Below, in pieces: positions 1-8,312 of a stretch of DNA of 8,400 nt. This DNA comes from an uncultured Veillonella sp. (GTDB lineage Bacteria; Bacillota; Negativicutes; Veillonellales; Veillonellaceae). The notes below the pieces were generated by a model. That model searched no databases and was not told the DNA's origin. It worked only from the letters and a program-made list of their open reading frames with translations. Both the position numbers and the translations under genes were made by a program. The DNA lies in assembly GCA_934216375.1 (NCBI GenBank), contig CAKQBP010000049.1:1-8400 (forward strand). Direction: 5' to 3'. The stretch's first letter is position 1. Every line of letters begins with the position of its first letter.

Positions 1-689
1 CTGAGAACCCTTCCATTACACGTGATGTGTCTGGTGAAGGCGTACAACAAGCATTGCTTAAAATCTTAGAAGGTACTGTCGCTTCTGTTCCCCCACAAGG
101 TGGTAGGAAGCATCCTAATCAAGAAATGCTTCAAATTGACACTACGAATATTCTCTTTATTTGTGGTGGTGCATTTGATGGTATGGATAAGGTTATTACT
201 AAGCGTACCGCTAAGAAAACACTTGGCTTTGGTGCAGATGTACAGCGTAAAGAAGAACGCAATGTATCGGCTATCTTAAAAGATGTTGTACCTGAAGATT
301 TATTAAAATTTGGCTTGATTCCTGAGTTTATTGGACGTTTGCCAGTAATGGTGACATTAGATCAATTAGACAGAGATGCGTTAATTCAAATTTTGACAAA
401 GCCTAAAAATGCATTAACAAAACAATATGAAAAAATTCTATCCCTTGATGGTGTAGAATTAACTTTCACTGAAGATGCATTAGAAGAAATCGCTGATGAA
501 GCTTTACAGCGAAAAACAGGTGCTCGTGGTTTGCGTGCTATCATTGAAAAGGTGATGAAACGCGTAATGTTTGAGGTTCCTTCCATGCCGGAAGTAACTA
601 AGTGCATTGTGAATCGTGAATCCGTATTAAGCACAGGTGAACCTATACTCAAAAATGAGGCAGACCAAGACATCCAGTTGAAATCGTAA
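1..689 (+). CDS. clpX: ATP-dependent Clp protease ATP-binding subunit ClpX (3' part, 5' end outside window)
   Basis: ClpX is the hexameric AAA+ unfoldase that recognises tagged cytoplasmic proteins and threads them into the ClpP peptidase. The reading frame is open from base 3 and 228 residues are visible. The family is about 410-425 residues, so the zinc-binding domain, Walker A and Walker B lie upstream of the window. Visible are the [13 protein letters not shown] segment that follows Walker B, the RKH pore loop (GGRKHP, near bases 105-122), the sensor-1 strand [11 protein letters not shown], the arginine finger in EFIGRLP (Arg codon 336-338) and the sensor-2 arginine in GARGLR (Arg codon 525-527). 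An ATG or GTG within this stretch should not be taken as the start, because homology continues to the window edge. The gene ends in TAA just before a terminator, so it probably closes its own transcription unit, possibly with tig or clpP upstream. Identity is very secure from established family motifs. Confidence 0.97.
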   Translation, partial: ENPSITRDVSGEGVQQALLKILEGTVASVPPQGGRKHPNQEMLQIDTTNILFICGGAFDGMDKVITKRTAKKTLGFGADVQRKEERNVSAILKDVVPEDLLKFGLIPEFIGRLPVMVTLDQLDRDALIQILTKPKNALTKQYEKILSLDGVELTFTEDALEEIADEALQRKTGARGLRAIIEKVMKRVMFEVPSMPEVTKCIVNRESVLSTGEPILKNEADQDIQLKS

Positions 690-693
690 TTCG

Positions 694-730
694 AAGAAAC
701 TCATTTCTGTGTAGGAATGAGTTTCTTTTT
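694..730 (+). terminator. Intrinsic (Rho-independent) terminator after clpX
   Basis: A hairpin begins five bases after the clpX stop. The left arm 694-707 (AAGAAACTCATTTC) pairs with the right arm 714-727 (GGAATGAGTTTCTT), giving 14 base pairs including one T-G wobble. The loop is the six bases TGTGTA, and a run of T follows to 730. The stem is AT-rich but long. It separates clpX from the lon operon. Read from the other strand the hairpin lacks a good T-tract, so it appears to work only for rightward transcription. Some read-through into lon is possible. Confidence 0.88.
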
Positions 731-735
731 ATAAT
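730..735 (+). promoter_or_regulatory. Candidate -10 box for lon
   Basis: A perfect TATAAT lies directly after the terminator T-tract and 19 bases before the lon start codon. No convincing TTGACA-like -35 is seen 16-18 bases upstream, where the sequence is the terminator loop and right arm, and there is no TG extension. If used, it would give a very short leader that just includes the ribosome binding site at 746-750. No CIRCE inverted repeat (HrcA) or GGTCAAA-type CtsR site is seen in the gap. The match could be chance in an AT-rich spacer. Confidence 0.25.
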
Positions 736-745
736 ATATATACCT

Positions 746-750
746 GGAGG
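746..750 (+). promoter_or_regulatory. Ribosome binding site of lon
   Basis: GGAGG (extended GGAGGAAG) sits four bases before the ATG at 755. It supports that ATG as the lon start, in agreement with the family N-terminus. Confidence 0.8.
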
Positions 751-754
751 AAGT

Positions 755-3064
755 ATGAATTTACTCGAAGTTGGGATCCCTACCGTACCTCTCAGAGGCA
801 TGGTAGTATACCCGAATATCGTGATTCACCTCGATATCGGTCGAGACAAATCCATTAAGGCGGTGGAAGCCGCAATGAATGAGGACCGCATTTTAGCCGT
901 CGTAACTCAAAAAGATGATGCTGTAGATGCACCAACAGTTCATGATTTAGCCCAAATGGGTACATTAGTAAAAATTAAACAAATGTTGCGCTTACCAGGT
1001 GGTATAGTACGTGTTCTTGTAGAGGGCATCACTCGTATTCGTCTTATGAATATTACTAGCATGGACCCTTATTATATAGGAGACTATGAACGAGTGGCGT
1101 CTGAATTTGAAGACGATGTAGAGCTTGAAGCTTATCGTCGTTTGGTTCAAGCTAAATTTGGCGAATGGGCAGAAGAAGCTAAATCAGTTACTGATGAAGG
1201 TGTAACGCGCGTTATGGAATTACGCAATCCTTGTGAATTAGCTGACCAAGTTGCATTTCTATTGCCTATTAATAATTTGAAACGTCAAGAGTTACTTGAA
1301 GAATTATCTGTGGCTCGTCGTCTTAACATGATTGTAGGCATTTTAAATATGGAATTACAAATCTCTGATTTGGAAAATTCCATCAATAATCAAGTGCGTC
1401 AATCTATGGAAAAAGCGCAGAAGGAATATTTCTTGCGCGAAAAAATCCGCGTTATCCACGATGAGTTGGGTGATAAAGGGGATCCCGAGGAGGAGGCAGA
1501 AGAACTACGAGTTAAGTTAAAAGCACTTAACCTAAGTGAAGACGTACATACGCGTATTGATAAAGAAATTTCTCGTTACAGCCGCATGCCTCAATTGATG
1601 CCAGAAGCAACAATTTTGCGCAACTACTTAGATTGGGTATTGGCATTACCGTGGAACGAATTAACGGAAGACCGTTTAGATATCAAGGGCGCTCATGCTA
1701 TGCTCGAGGCCGATCATTATGGCCTTGAAAAGGTTAAGAAACGCATTTTAGAATTTTTAGCGGTTCGTAAATTAACCGGTAAAAATAGTGGCTCTATTCT
1801 TTGTTTAGTAGGCCCACCAGGCGTTGGTAAAACCTCTTTGGCTACCTCTATTGCTAAAGCAATGAATCGTAAGTTTATCCGTGCATCCTTAGGTGGTGTT
1901 CGTGATGAAGCTGAAATTCGTGGACATCGACGTACTTATATTGGTGCTTTACCTGGTCGTATGATTCAGGGGTTAAAAAATGTAGGTACTAAGAATCCTG
2001 TATTTTTATTGGATGAAATTGATAAATTAGCATCTGATTATAAAGGTGATCCATCTTCAGCGTTATTAGAAGTATTGGATCCAGAACAAAATAGCACATT
2101 TAGTGATCACTTTATCGAAGTACCGTTCGACTTCTCTGAAGTTTTCTGGATTACTACGGCTAATGTAGCATCTAATATTCCTGGTCCATTGTTAGATCGT
2201 ATGGAAATTATTGAGTTGTCCAGCTATATGGAAGAAGAAAAACTAGAAATTGCTAAGCGTTACTTAACACCTAAGCAAATTAAGAAAAATGGCCTTGAAG
2301 ACTACAAGGTTAAATTATCTGATGCTGTGTTAAGAAAGGTAATTTCCGAATATACTCGCGAAGCAGGTGTTCGTACTTTAGAGAAAACAATTGCTAAGAT
2401 TTGCCGTAAGATTGCTTTCAAAGTAGTTGAAGAAGGCGGAGACGCACCAAAAGTCACTACTAAGAATCTTCACGAATTCTTAGGCGCACCAATCTTTGTT
2501 GACCAAGAGCGAGAAAAGAAAGCACAAGTTGGCTATGTAAATGGATTAGCTTGGACATCTGTTGGTGGTGTAGTATTACCATGTGAAGCTACAACTATGA
2601 ATGGTACCGGCAAATTGGCTTTAACTGGTAGTCTCGGCAAGGTTATGCAAGAGTCTGGTCAAGCAGCTATGAGTTATATTCGCCATAATGCAAAAGCTTT
2701 AAAGATTGAAGAAGATTTTTATAAAAAGCTTGATATTCACGTTCACTTGCCAGAAGGGGCAACCCCTAAAGATGGTCCTTCAGCAGGTATTACAATGACA
2801 TTAGCTATGGTATCTATTTTGACTAACCGCAAGGTTCGTTCTGATATTGCCATGACTGGTGAAATCACATTGCGTGGCCGCGTATTACCAATAGGCGGCT
2901 TAAAAGAAAAATTATTAGCAGCCTTGTCTCATGGTATAAAAGAGGTATTGATTCCAAAAGGCAATGAAAAGGATATTGCAGAATTACCTGACATTGTGAA
3001 AGAAGGCCTCATCATTACGCCAGTTAAGACAATGGATGAAGTATTAGCAAAGGCACTTGTGTAA
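755..3064 (+). CDS. lon: ATP-dependent protease Lon (LonA type), endopeptidase La
   Basis: Lon is a soluble cytoplasmic AAA+ protease that degrades misfolded and selected regulatory proteins. The 769 residues match the usual LonA length (about 770-785). In order, there is the LON substrate-binding domain (about 8-200, starting [13 protein letters not shown]), a charged helical linker (about 200-300), the AAA+ domain and the Ser-Lys protease domain (about 590-769). Walker A is GPPGVGKT at 353-360. Walker B is FLLDEID with Asp420 and Glu421. The catalytic serine is Ser676 in DGPSAG, and the catalytic lysine is Lys719, the second lysine of GGLKEK, 43 residues later as in the E. coli and B. subtilis enzymes. 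It has no membrane segment, so it is LonA and not LonB. In B. subtilis lonB lies between clpX and lonA; here it is absent. Lon heads the run of tightly linked genes and its stop codon overlaps the ysxC start by one base. All active-site residues are intact. Confidence 0.98.
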   Translation: MNLLEVGIPTVPLRGMVVYPNIVIHLDIGRDKSIKAVEAAMNEDRILAVVTQKDDAVDAPTVHDLAQMGTLVKIKQMLRLPGGIVRVLVEGITRIRLMNITSMDPYYIGDYERVASEFEDDVELEAYRRLVQAKFGEWAEEAKSVTDEGVTRVMELRNPCELADQVAFLLPINNLKRQELLEELSVARRLNMIVGILNMELQISDLENSINNQVRQSMEKAQKEYFLREKIRVIHDELGDKGDPEEEAEELRVKLKALNLSEDVHTRIDKEISRYSRMPQLMPEATILRNYLDWVLALPWNELTEDRLDIKGAHAMLEADHYGLEKVKKRILEFLAVRKLTGKNSGSILCLVGPPGVGKTSLATSIAKAMNRKFIRASLGGVRDEAEIRGHRRTYIGALPGRMIQGLKNVGTKNPVFLLDEIDKLASDYKGDPSSALLEVLDPEQNSTFSDHFIEVPFDFSEVFWITTANVASNIPGPLLDRMEIIELSSYMEEEKLEIAKRYLTPKQIKKNGLEDYKVKLSDAVLRKVISEYTREAGVRTLEKTIAKICRKIAFKVVEEGGDAPKVTTKNLHEFLGAPIFVDQEREKKAQVGYVNGLAWTSVGGVVLPCEATTMNGTGKLALTGSLGKVMQESGQAAMSYIRHNAKALKIEEDFYKKLDIHVHLPEGATPKDGPSAGITMTLAMVSILTNRKVRSDIAMTGEITLRGRVLPIGGLKEKLLAALSHGIKEVLIPKGNEKDIAELPDIVKEGLIITPVKTMDEVLAKALV

Positions 3065-3762
3065 TGCAAAAGAAGAAAAAATCCACTAAACCAATGGGCC
3101 CAAAACCACAATATACACGAAAAGAACCAAAGGGGCCTCGTATTATAGCTGCAAAATATAATACTTCCTGTGTGAAGGCGGATCAATATCCTGAAGGGGA
3201 TACCGTAGAAATCGCCTTCCTTGGACGCTCTAATGTGGGCAAGTCTTCGTTGATTAATTCTTTATGTAACTATCGTGGGTTAGCCCTCGTTAGTGGTCAG
3301 CCAGGTAAGACTAAGACGATAAACTACTTTGATATTGAATCAAAAGAGGATATTTCTGAAACCGAGGAACGCAGATATAACTGGTTTCTCGTTGACCTTC
3401 CTGGTTATGGTTTTGCAAAGACAAATAAAGGAAACCGCAATTTGTGGTCTTCCTTTATTGCCGATTATATTTTACATTCTGAACGATTGATGTTGTTGTG
3501 TTTACTTATCGATGGTCGCCATCCTGAAATGGCCATTGATAAGATGGCCTTTGATTGGCTCGTCGAAGCCGGTGTTCCGTTACAAATTGTAGTGACCAAG
3601 GCCGATAAATTGACGGCTAAAGAAAAGTCTGCAAACTTGTCTATTATTAAAGAGCTATATCCAACGGCTACCCCGCCGATTTTGTACAGCTCTTTAAAGC
3701 ATACTGGACGTGAGCTTTTACAACAACGAATCAATAAAATTTTGGTAGGAGATGAAGCATGA
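3064..3762 (+). CDS. ysxC: Ribosome biogenesis GTP-binding protein YsxC/EngB (YihA family)
   Basis: YsxC is an essential TRAFAC-class GTPase that assists late assembly of the 50S ribosomal subunit. The G motifs are clear: G1 GRSNVGKSS at 54-62, the switch-I region with GKTKTIN at 81-87, G3 DLPGYG at 111-116, G4 TKAD at 178-181 and G5 around SSLK at 209-212. At 232 residues it is longer than the usual 195-210. The excess is a Lys/Pro-rich N-terminal tail (residues 1 to about 30, beginning MQKKKKSTK) and about 12 extra residues between Asn87 and Asp111 (charged, ESKEDISETEERR). The ATG chosen forms TAATG with the lon stop, implying coupling to lon translation. Only a weak AAAGG lies upstream, about ten bases from the start. 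Met12 could be an alternative start, but no ribosome site supports it. The lonA-ysxC adjacency is classic for Bacillota. Function is secure; the start is moderately so. Confidence 0.95.
   Translation: MQKKKKSTKPMGPKPQYTRKEPKGPRIIAAKYNTSCVKADQYPEGDTVEIAFLGRSNVGKSSLINSLCNYRGLALVSGQPGKTKTINYFDIESKEDISETEERRYNWFLVDLPGYGFAKTNKGNRNLWSSFIADYILHSERLMLLCLLIDGRHPEMAIDKMAFDWLVEAGVPLQIVVTKADKLTAKEKSANLSIIKELYPTATPPILYSSLKHTGRELLQQRINKILVGDEA
3747..3751 (+). promoter_or_regulatory. Ribosome binding site of the polyprenyl synthase gene
   Basis: AGGAG lies seven bases before the ATG at 3759, inside the last codons of ysxC. It fixes the start of the downstream gene, which overlaps the ysxC stop as ATGA. Confidence 0.8.
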
Positions 3763-4730
3763 GTCAAACGAACGAATTAGAGATTATGGAACGCATTGCT
3801 CTAGATTTAGAGCGTGTCGAAGAGTCTCTTGCATCATCTTTTAATACCGGTGCAGAGGACTTCAATGCACTGATTCGACCGTTATCAGCAGCAGGTGGTA
3901 AGCGTTTGCGCGCTCAATTGTGTCTATTGATTGCTAATGCAGGTACATCTATAGAGCGTCAACGCATTAAAATTGCTGAGGCTGTTGAAATGCTTCATTT
4001 AGCAACACTTATCCATGACGATGTTTTAGATCACGCTGAAATTCGCCGTGTGGAGGATACAATTCACATGCATAAAGGCAATAAGGTAGCTATCCTTAGT
4101 GGTGATTATTTATTTGCTAAAGCATTTAAAATCGTATCTGAAATGACGAATATGAAGTATCTTCAAGTATTCTCTCATATTATTACATGCCTCGTAGAAG
4201 GTGAGTTCATGCAAATGGAAGATGTATATCGCATCGATCAAGGCATAGAGCGTTATATGACAAAGACGCAAAAGAAAACAGCAGACTTCATGGAAGGCTG
4301 TATGGAGCTTGGTGGTCTCTTAGGAGATTGGCAAGAGGATGAAATCATAGAGTTGAAAAAATATGGTCATGCATTAGGCATGGCATTCCAAATTACAGAC
4401 GATATTATGGATTATCGTGAAACAGCGGAAACAACGGGAAAGCCTGTAGGGAATGATCTTCGAGAGGGACTATTGACGTATCCGTTATTAAGCATCGTTA
4501 ACGATGGTAATAAAGATAAATTGCTTGAAGAGATTAAAGGCTTAAATAATGGTGGTAATGAGCAAGACATTATTGATTATGTTATTGCTCAAGGTGGAAT
4601 TGATAATACATTAGCTGTAGCTGATAAATATTGTAAAGATGCTCTAGCGGCACTCGCTGCAGTGCGTGATTTCCCAGGGAAGAAATTTCTTGTGATGGCT
4701 GTAGAAAATCTGGCTGATAGAAAGGTATAA
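3759..4730 (+). CDS. Long-chain trans-polyprenyl diphosphate synthase (heptaprenyl/octaprenyl type)
   Basis: This enzyme family condenses isopentenyl diphosphate onto an allylic primer to make all-trans prenyl chains for quinone side chains or related lipids. The 323 residues match the homodimeric long-chain class and HepT-like subunits. Visible motifs are GGKRLR (46-51, substrate binding), the first Asp-rich motif DDVLD (87-91) followed by RR (96-97), GDYLFAKAF, KKTADF, and the second Asp-rich motif DDIMD (214-218) with GKPVGNDL (227-234). The residue five before the first Asp-rich motif is Ala82, not an aromatic. By the known chain-length rule this points to a product longer than farnesyl diphosphate. 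Leu238 stands where many relatives have Lys or Asn (DLxxGKxT). No small HepS-like partner or menaquinone gene is adjacent, so chain length and end use are open. It overlaps ysxC by four bases and is one base from tatC, so it is co-translated with both. I leave the symbol blank because hepT, ispB and sdsA cannot be told apart here. Confidence 0.9.
   Translation: MSQTNELEIMERIALDLERVEESLASSFNTGAEDFNALIRPLSAAGGKRLRAQLCLLIANAGTSIERQRIKIAEAVEMLHLATLIHDDVLDHAEIRRVEDTIHMHKGNKVAILSGDYLFAKAFKIVSEMTNMKYLQVFSHIITCLVEGEFMQMEDVYRIDQGIERYMTKTQKKTADFMEGCMELGGLLGDWQEDEIIELKKYGHALGMAFQITDDIMDYRETAETTGKPVGNDLREGLLTYPLLSIVNDGNKDKLLEEIKGLNNGGNEQDIIDYVIAQGGIDNTLAVADKYCKDALAALAAVRDFPGKKFLVMAVENLADRKV
4719..4725 (+). 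promoter_or_regulatory. Probable ribosome binding site of tatC
   Basis: AGAAAGG lies six bases before the ATG at 4732, within the last codons of the prenyl synthase gene. It is weaker than the other sites in the operon. It still favours this ATG over the internal ATGs at 4918 and 4921, which have no comparable site. Confidence 0.5.
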
Positions 4731-4731
4731 T

Positions 4732-5622
4732 ATGGAACCATTCGAACCAAAATCGGATTTCGAATATCCCATGCAAAAACCTTCTTTTGATAGTGTAGTT
4801 CGTCAAAAACGGCGTGAAGCAGAACAAAAGTCTGAGCAAGAACGATATAAGGTGGCAACTCAACACATTTCTGAGGATGTGGAAGATGAACCAGTTTATA
4901 CGGCTATAGAGCAGAAGATGATGGATGAAGCAAGGGAATTGTCCCTTGTAGGACATCTTTCAGAGCTGCGAAAACGATTGATTATAATAGCTGTAGCGGT
5001 TATTGTGGGAACTTGTATTTCTTATTATTATGTAGACTTATTATTGGAAATACTCCTAAAACCGGCTGGCAAGCTCTATTATATGAGACCTACTGAAGCA
5101 TTTTTTACATATATGAAGGTGTCTGTTGTAGGTGGCTTAGTCATAGCCGCTCCCATTATATTGCATCAGATTTGGCTATTTGTTAAGCCTGCACTAACTG
5201 TGCGAGAAAAGCAGCTATCTAACTGGATCTTACCAGTAGCAATTGGTCTATTCGGGATAGGTATTGTATTTTCTTATTTTCTCGTATTGCCTGCAGCAGT
5301 GAAGTTCTTTATGGGCTTTGCTACAGATGAATTACAGCCGATGTTTTCTATTGGTCAGTATATGGACTTTGTATTATCCTTTGTACTGCCCTTTGGATTT
5401 ATCTTTGAGTTGCCGTTGATCTTAATTATTTTGGGATATTTCAACTTAATTACATCACGCTTTTTAAAAACGAAGCGAAAGATATTTATTCTTATATCCT
5501 TTATCATAGGTGCTGTCATTTCACCTACACCGGATATGTTCTCGCAAACGATGATTGCATTACCTATGATATTGCTATATGAAACAAGCCTATTTGTATT
5601 GGCTAAAATTATGAAGCGCTAA
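4732..5622 (+). CDS. tatC: Sec-independent (twin-arginine) protein translocase subunit TatC, N-terminally extended
   Basis: TatC is the polytopic inner-membrane receptor that binds twin-arginine signal peptides and, with TatA, exports folded proteins. The conserved core starts at about residue 71 with [13 protein letters not shown], where Glu78 matches E. coli Glu15. It continues through [16 protein letters not shown] with Glu159 (E. coli Glu103 equivalent), FELP with Glu226 (E. coli Glu170) and the SPTPDMFSQ signature at about 264-272. Six membrane segments are predicted by eye at about 83-103, 126-150, 165-188, 210-234, 251-264 and 273-293. Total length is 296, against the usual 240-260. 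The surplus is a highly charged, soluble N-terminal stretch of about 70 residues rich in Lys, Arg, Glu and Gln, with no signal peptide, so it should be cytoplasmic. The start lies one base after the upstream stop, which suggests the extension is translated. Starts at Met63 or Met64 would restore a normal length. No tatA or tatB is present in the window. Confidence 0.95.
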   Translation: MEPFEPKSDFEYPMQKPSFDSVVRQKRREAEQKSEQERYKVATQHISEDVEDEPVYTAIEQKMMDEARELSLVGHLSELRKRLIIIAVAVIVGTCISYYYVDLLLEILLKPAGKLYYMRPTEAFFTYMKVSVVGGLVIAAPIILHQIWLFVKPALTVREKQLSNWILPVAIGLFGIGIVFSYFLVLPAAVKFFMGFATDELQPMFSIGQYMDFVLSFVLPFGFIFELPLILIILGYFNLITSRFLKTKRKIFILISFIIGAVISPTPDMFSQTMIALPMILLYETSLFVLAKIMKR

Positions 5623-5632
5623 GGAGTCTTTT

Positions 5633-5638
5633 AGGAGG
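5633..5638 (+). promoter_or_regulatory. Ribosome binding site of valS
   Basis: AGGAGG (within TTAGGAGGAA) ends four bases before the ATG at 5643. A second, similar motif TAAGGAG at 5620-5626 overlaps the tatC stop but is too far away (16 bases) to serve this start directly. The strong site suits the high expression expected for a tRNA synthetase. Confidence 0.85.
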
Positions 5639-5642
5639 AACG

Positions 5643-8300
5643 ATGAAAACCTACGAAAATTTAACCACATATAATCCTGGTGAAATAGAAGGCAAATGGT
5701 ATTCTTATTGGGAAAATCAAGGATACTTTCACGAAGAAGTAGACACGAATAAAGAGCCATTTAGTATCGTATTACCACCTCCTAATGTAACTGGTATGTT
5801 GCATATGGGGCATGCCCTTGATAACACATTACAAGACATCCTCATCCGTTTCAAACGCATGCAAGGCTACAATGTATTGTGGATGCCAGGTACAGACCAC
5901 GCTGGTATTGCTACACAAATCAAAGTAGAAGAGATGCTTGCTAAAGAAGAAGGAAAATCTCGCTATGATTTGGGCCGTGAAAAATTCGTAGAGCGCGTGT
6001 GGGAATGGAAAAAAGAATATGGTGATACTATTGTAAAACAAATCCGTAGCCTTGGCGCATCCTGTGATTGGAACCGTGAGCGATTTACTTTGGATGAAGG
6101 GTATTACCATGCAGTGCGCGAAGTATTTGTAAGTCTTTATGAAAAAGGTTTGATCTATCGCGGTGAACGCATCATCAACTGGTGTCCTCGTTGTGCCACT
6201 GCGTTATCTGATGTTGAAGTTGAGCATGAAGACGAACATGGCCATTTATGGCATATTAAATATCCTGTAAAAGGTGAAGATAATCGTTTTGTTGTTGTTG
6301 CTACAACTCGTCCAGAAACAATGTTTGGTGACGTAGCAGTAGCAGTAAATCCTGATGATGATCGTTATAAAGATCTCATTGGTAAAACATTGATCTTGCC
6401 ATTTGTTAATCGAGAAATTCCTGTAATTGCCGATGACTATGTAGATGCTAGCTTCGGTACAGGCTGTGTAAAAATTACACCTGCTCATGACCCTAATGAC
6501 TTTGAAATGGGCCAACGTCATAATTTGGAATCCATCGTTGTTATGAACAATGATGCAACAATGAATGAAGGTGCTGGCAAATTTAATGGCTTACCTCGTG
6601 AAGAAGCGCGTAAACAAGTATTAGCAGAACTTAAAGAATTAGGCCTACTTGAAAAAATTGATGATCATGACCATGCAGTAGGTCATTGCTCCCGTTGTAA
6701 TACAATCATCGAACCAATGGTATCTAAACAATGGTTCGTAGATATGAAACCATTGGCAGAGCCAGCTCTTAAGGTTGTTAAAGACCACGAAGTAGAGTTC
6801 GTTCCTGAACGTTTTACAAAAACATACGTGAATTGGCTTGAAAATATCCGTGATTGGACTATTTCTCGTCAATTGTGGTGGGGCCATCGTATTCCTGCAT
6901 GGTATTGTGATGACTGTGGTGAAACGATCGTTAGCCGTGAAGATATTACAGAATGTCCTCATTGCCACGGTCATGTTACACAAGATCCAGATGTTCTTGA
7001 TACATGGTTTAGCTCTGGTTTATGGCCATTTGCTACAATGGGTTGGCCTAAGCAAACTCCAGAACTTAAACAATGGTATCCAACAAGTGTGCTTGTAACT
7101 GGTTACGATATCATCTTCTTCTGGGTTGCTCGTATGATCTTTATGGCTCTTGAGTTTGAACATGAAATTCCATTTAAACATGTATTTATTCATGGTCTTG
7201 TTCGCGATAGCCAGGGCCGTAAAATGAGTAAATCTTTGGGCAATGGTATTAATCCGCTTGAAGTTATCGACCAATATGGTGCTGATGCATTGCGCTTTAC
7301 TCTTGTAACTGGCAACACACCTGGTAACGATATGCGTTTCTATATGGAACGTGTTGAGGCTAACCGTAACTTTGCCAATAAGATTTGGAATGCATCAAAA
7401 TTTGTATTGATGAACCTTACAAATTATGATGAAAGTTTCGTTCCAACAGCAGATGATTTGACATTAGCAGACCAATGGATTGTTCAAAAATACAATGAAA
7501 CAGTACAAAGCGTAACATCTAATCTCGATAAATTCGAACTTGGTGAAGCGGCAAGTTCCGTATATGATTTCATTTGGAATACGTACTGCGATTGGTACAT
7601 TGAATTAGCGAAACCTCGCTTGTATAGTGAAAGCGACGAACGTGATCGTCGTACAGTTCAATATTTACTTGTAACGATCTTACGTCACATGCTCGAATTA
7701 TTACATCCATTCATGCCGTTCGTAACTGAACATATTTGGCAACATTTGCCACACGAAGGGGATAGCATCGTTGTTACTAAATGGCCTGAAGCATTGAAAT
7801 TCGATAATCTTGAAGGGGCAGCACGTCAAATGGAAGTTATGATGGATGCTATCAAAGGTATTCGTAACATGCGTGCTGAAATGAATGTGCCTTTAGGTAA
7901 AAAAGCTGAGGTTATCGTAGCGCCAACAGATGAAGCATTAGCTAAAACTGTAGCAGAACATAGTGACTACTTCGTAACATTGGCTTGGGCTGAGAAAGTA
8001 ACAATTCTTGGTACCGATGATCCAAAACCAGAAAATGCGGCTGTAACCGTTGTCAATGGTATGGAAGTATATCTCTTACTTAAAGACTTGATTGACGGTG
8101 AAAAAGAAAGAGAGCGTATTGCAAAGGAAAAAATCCAAATGGAAAAAGAAATTTCTCGTTTGGAAGGTAAATTGTCTAACCAAGGCTTCTTAGCAAAAGC
8201 TCCTGAAGCTGTAGTAGCAAAAGAAAAAGAAAAGTTAGAAGAATATAAACAAAAACAACAAGCGTTATTGGAACGTGAAGCGTTCCTTGAAACCTTATAA
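5643..8300 (+). CDS. valS: Valyl-tRNA synthetase
   Basis: This is a class I aminoacyl-tRNA synthetase that charges tRNA(Val) with valine and edits mischarged threonine in the cytoplasm. At 885 residues it is the standard bacterial length. The Rossmann catalytic fold carries the HIGH-type motif HMGH (54-57) after PPPNVTG, and KMSKS at 527-531. The inserted editing domain (about 145-345) shows [10 protein letters not shown] (221-230) and [10 protein letters not shown] (279-288). A zinc knuckle is formed by Cys422, Cys425, Cys438 and Cys441, just after [10 protein letters not shown] (412-421). TDHAGIATQ and DVLDTWFSS are typical of ValRS and distinguish it from Ile- and Leu-RS. The anticodon-binding domain follows (about 600-750), and the protein ends in a charged coiled coil (about 815-885) characteristic of ValRS. 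It lies 20 bases after tatC with no T-box leader, so it probably depends on the upstream operon promoter or an unseen internal one. No key residue is missing. Confidence 0.98.
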   Translation: MKTYENLTTYNPGEIEGKWYSYWENQGYFHEEVDTNKEPFSIVLPPPNVTGMLHMGHALDNTLQDILIRFKRMQGYNVLWMPGTDHAGIATQIKVEEMLAKEEGKSRYDLGREKFVERVWEWKKEYGDTIVKQIRSLGASCDWNRERFTLDEGYYHAVREVFVSLYEKGLIYRGERIINWCPRCATALSDVEVEHEDEHGHLWHIKYPVKGEDNRFVVVATTRPETMFGDVAVAVNPDDDRYKDLIGKTLILPFVNREIPVIADDYVDASFGTGCVKITPAHDPNDFEMGQRHNLESIVVMNNDATMNEGAGKFNGLPREEARKQVLAELKELGLLEKIDDHDHAVGHCSRCNTIIEPMVSKQWFVDMKPLAEPALKVVKDHEVEFVPERFTKTYVNWLENIRDWTISRQLWWGHRIPAWYCDDCGETIVSREDITECPHCHGHVTQDPDVLDTWFSSGLWPFATMGWPKQTPELKQWYPTSVLVTGYDIIFFWVARMIFMALEFEHEIPFKHVFIHGLVRDSQGRKMSKSLGNGINPLEVIDQYGADALRFTLVTGNTPGNDMRFYMERVEANRNFANKIWNASKFVLMNLTNYDESFVPTADDLTLADQWIVQKYNETVQSVTSNLDKFELGEAASSVYDFIWNTYCDWYIELAKPRLYSESDERDRRTVQYLLVTILRHMLELLHPFMPFVTEHIWQHLPHEGDSIVVTKWPEALKFDNLEGAARQMEVMMDAIKGIRNMRAEMNVPLGKKAEVIVAPTDEALAKTVAEHSDYFVTLAWAEKVTILGTDDPKPENAAVTVVNGMEVYLLLKDLIDGEKERERIAKEKIQMEKEISRLEGKLSNQGFLAKAPEAVVAKEKEKLEEYKQKQQALLEREAFLETL

Positions 8301-8301
8301 T

Positions 8302-8307
8302 AGGAGG
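8302..8307 (+). promoter_or_regulatory. Ribosome binding site of folC
   Basis: AGGAGG lies five bases before the ATG at 8313, in the 12-base gap after valS. It supports a real gene starting there although only its beginning is in the window. Confidence 0.8.
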
Positions 8308-8312
8308 TTTAT

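Noticed and set aside
1487..1496. Strong SD-like run GAGGAGGAGG inside lon, a possible internal translation start.
   Set aside because: No ATG, GTG or TTG start with a sizeable frame follows at a suitable distance. The run simply encodes a Glu-rich linker segment (DPEEEAEE) of Lon.
4582..4956. Minus-strand open frames of 124 and 89 codons spanning the end of the prenyl synthase gene and the start of tatC.
   Set aside because: They are antisense to two well-supported genes, have no good ribosome site or recognisable motif, and match the composition expected of shadow frames.
5572..5609. Possible internal promoter for valS at the end of tatC (TTGCTA, and TAAAAT at 5604-5609).
   Set aside because: TAAAAT has no acceptable -35 at 16-18 bases, and TTGCTA at 17 bases faces only the weak TGTATT. 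Such matches are expected by chance in AT-rich DNA.
6838..7098. Plus-strand 86-codon frame within valS.
   Set aside because: It lies wholly inside the ValRS catalytic domain (zinc knuckle and the region before KMSKS) in another frame, with no family resemblance.
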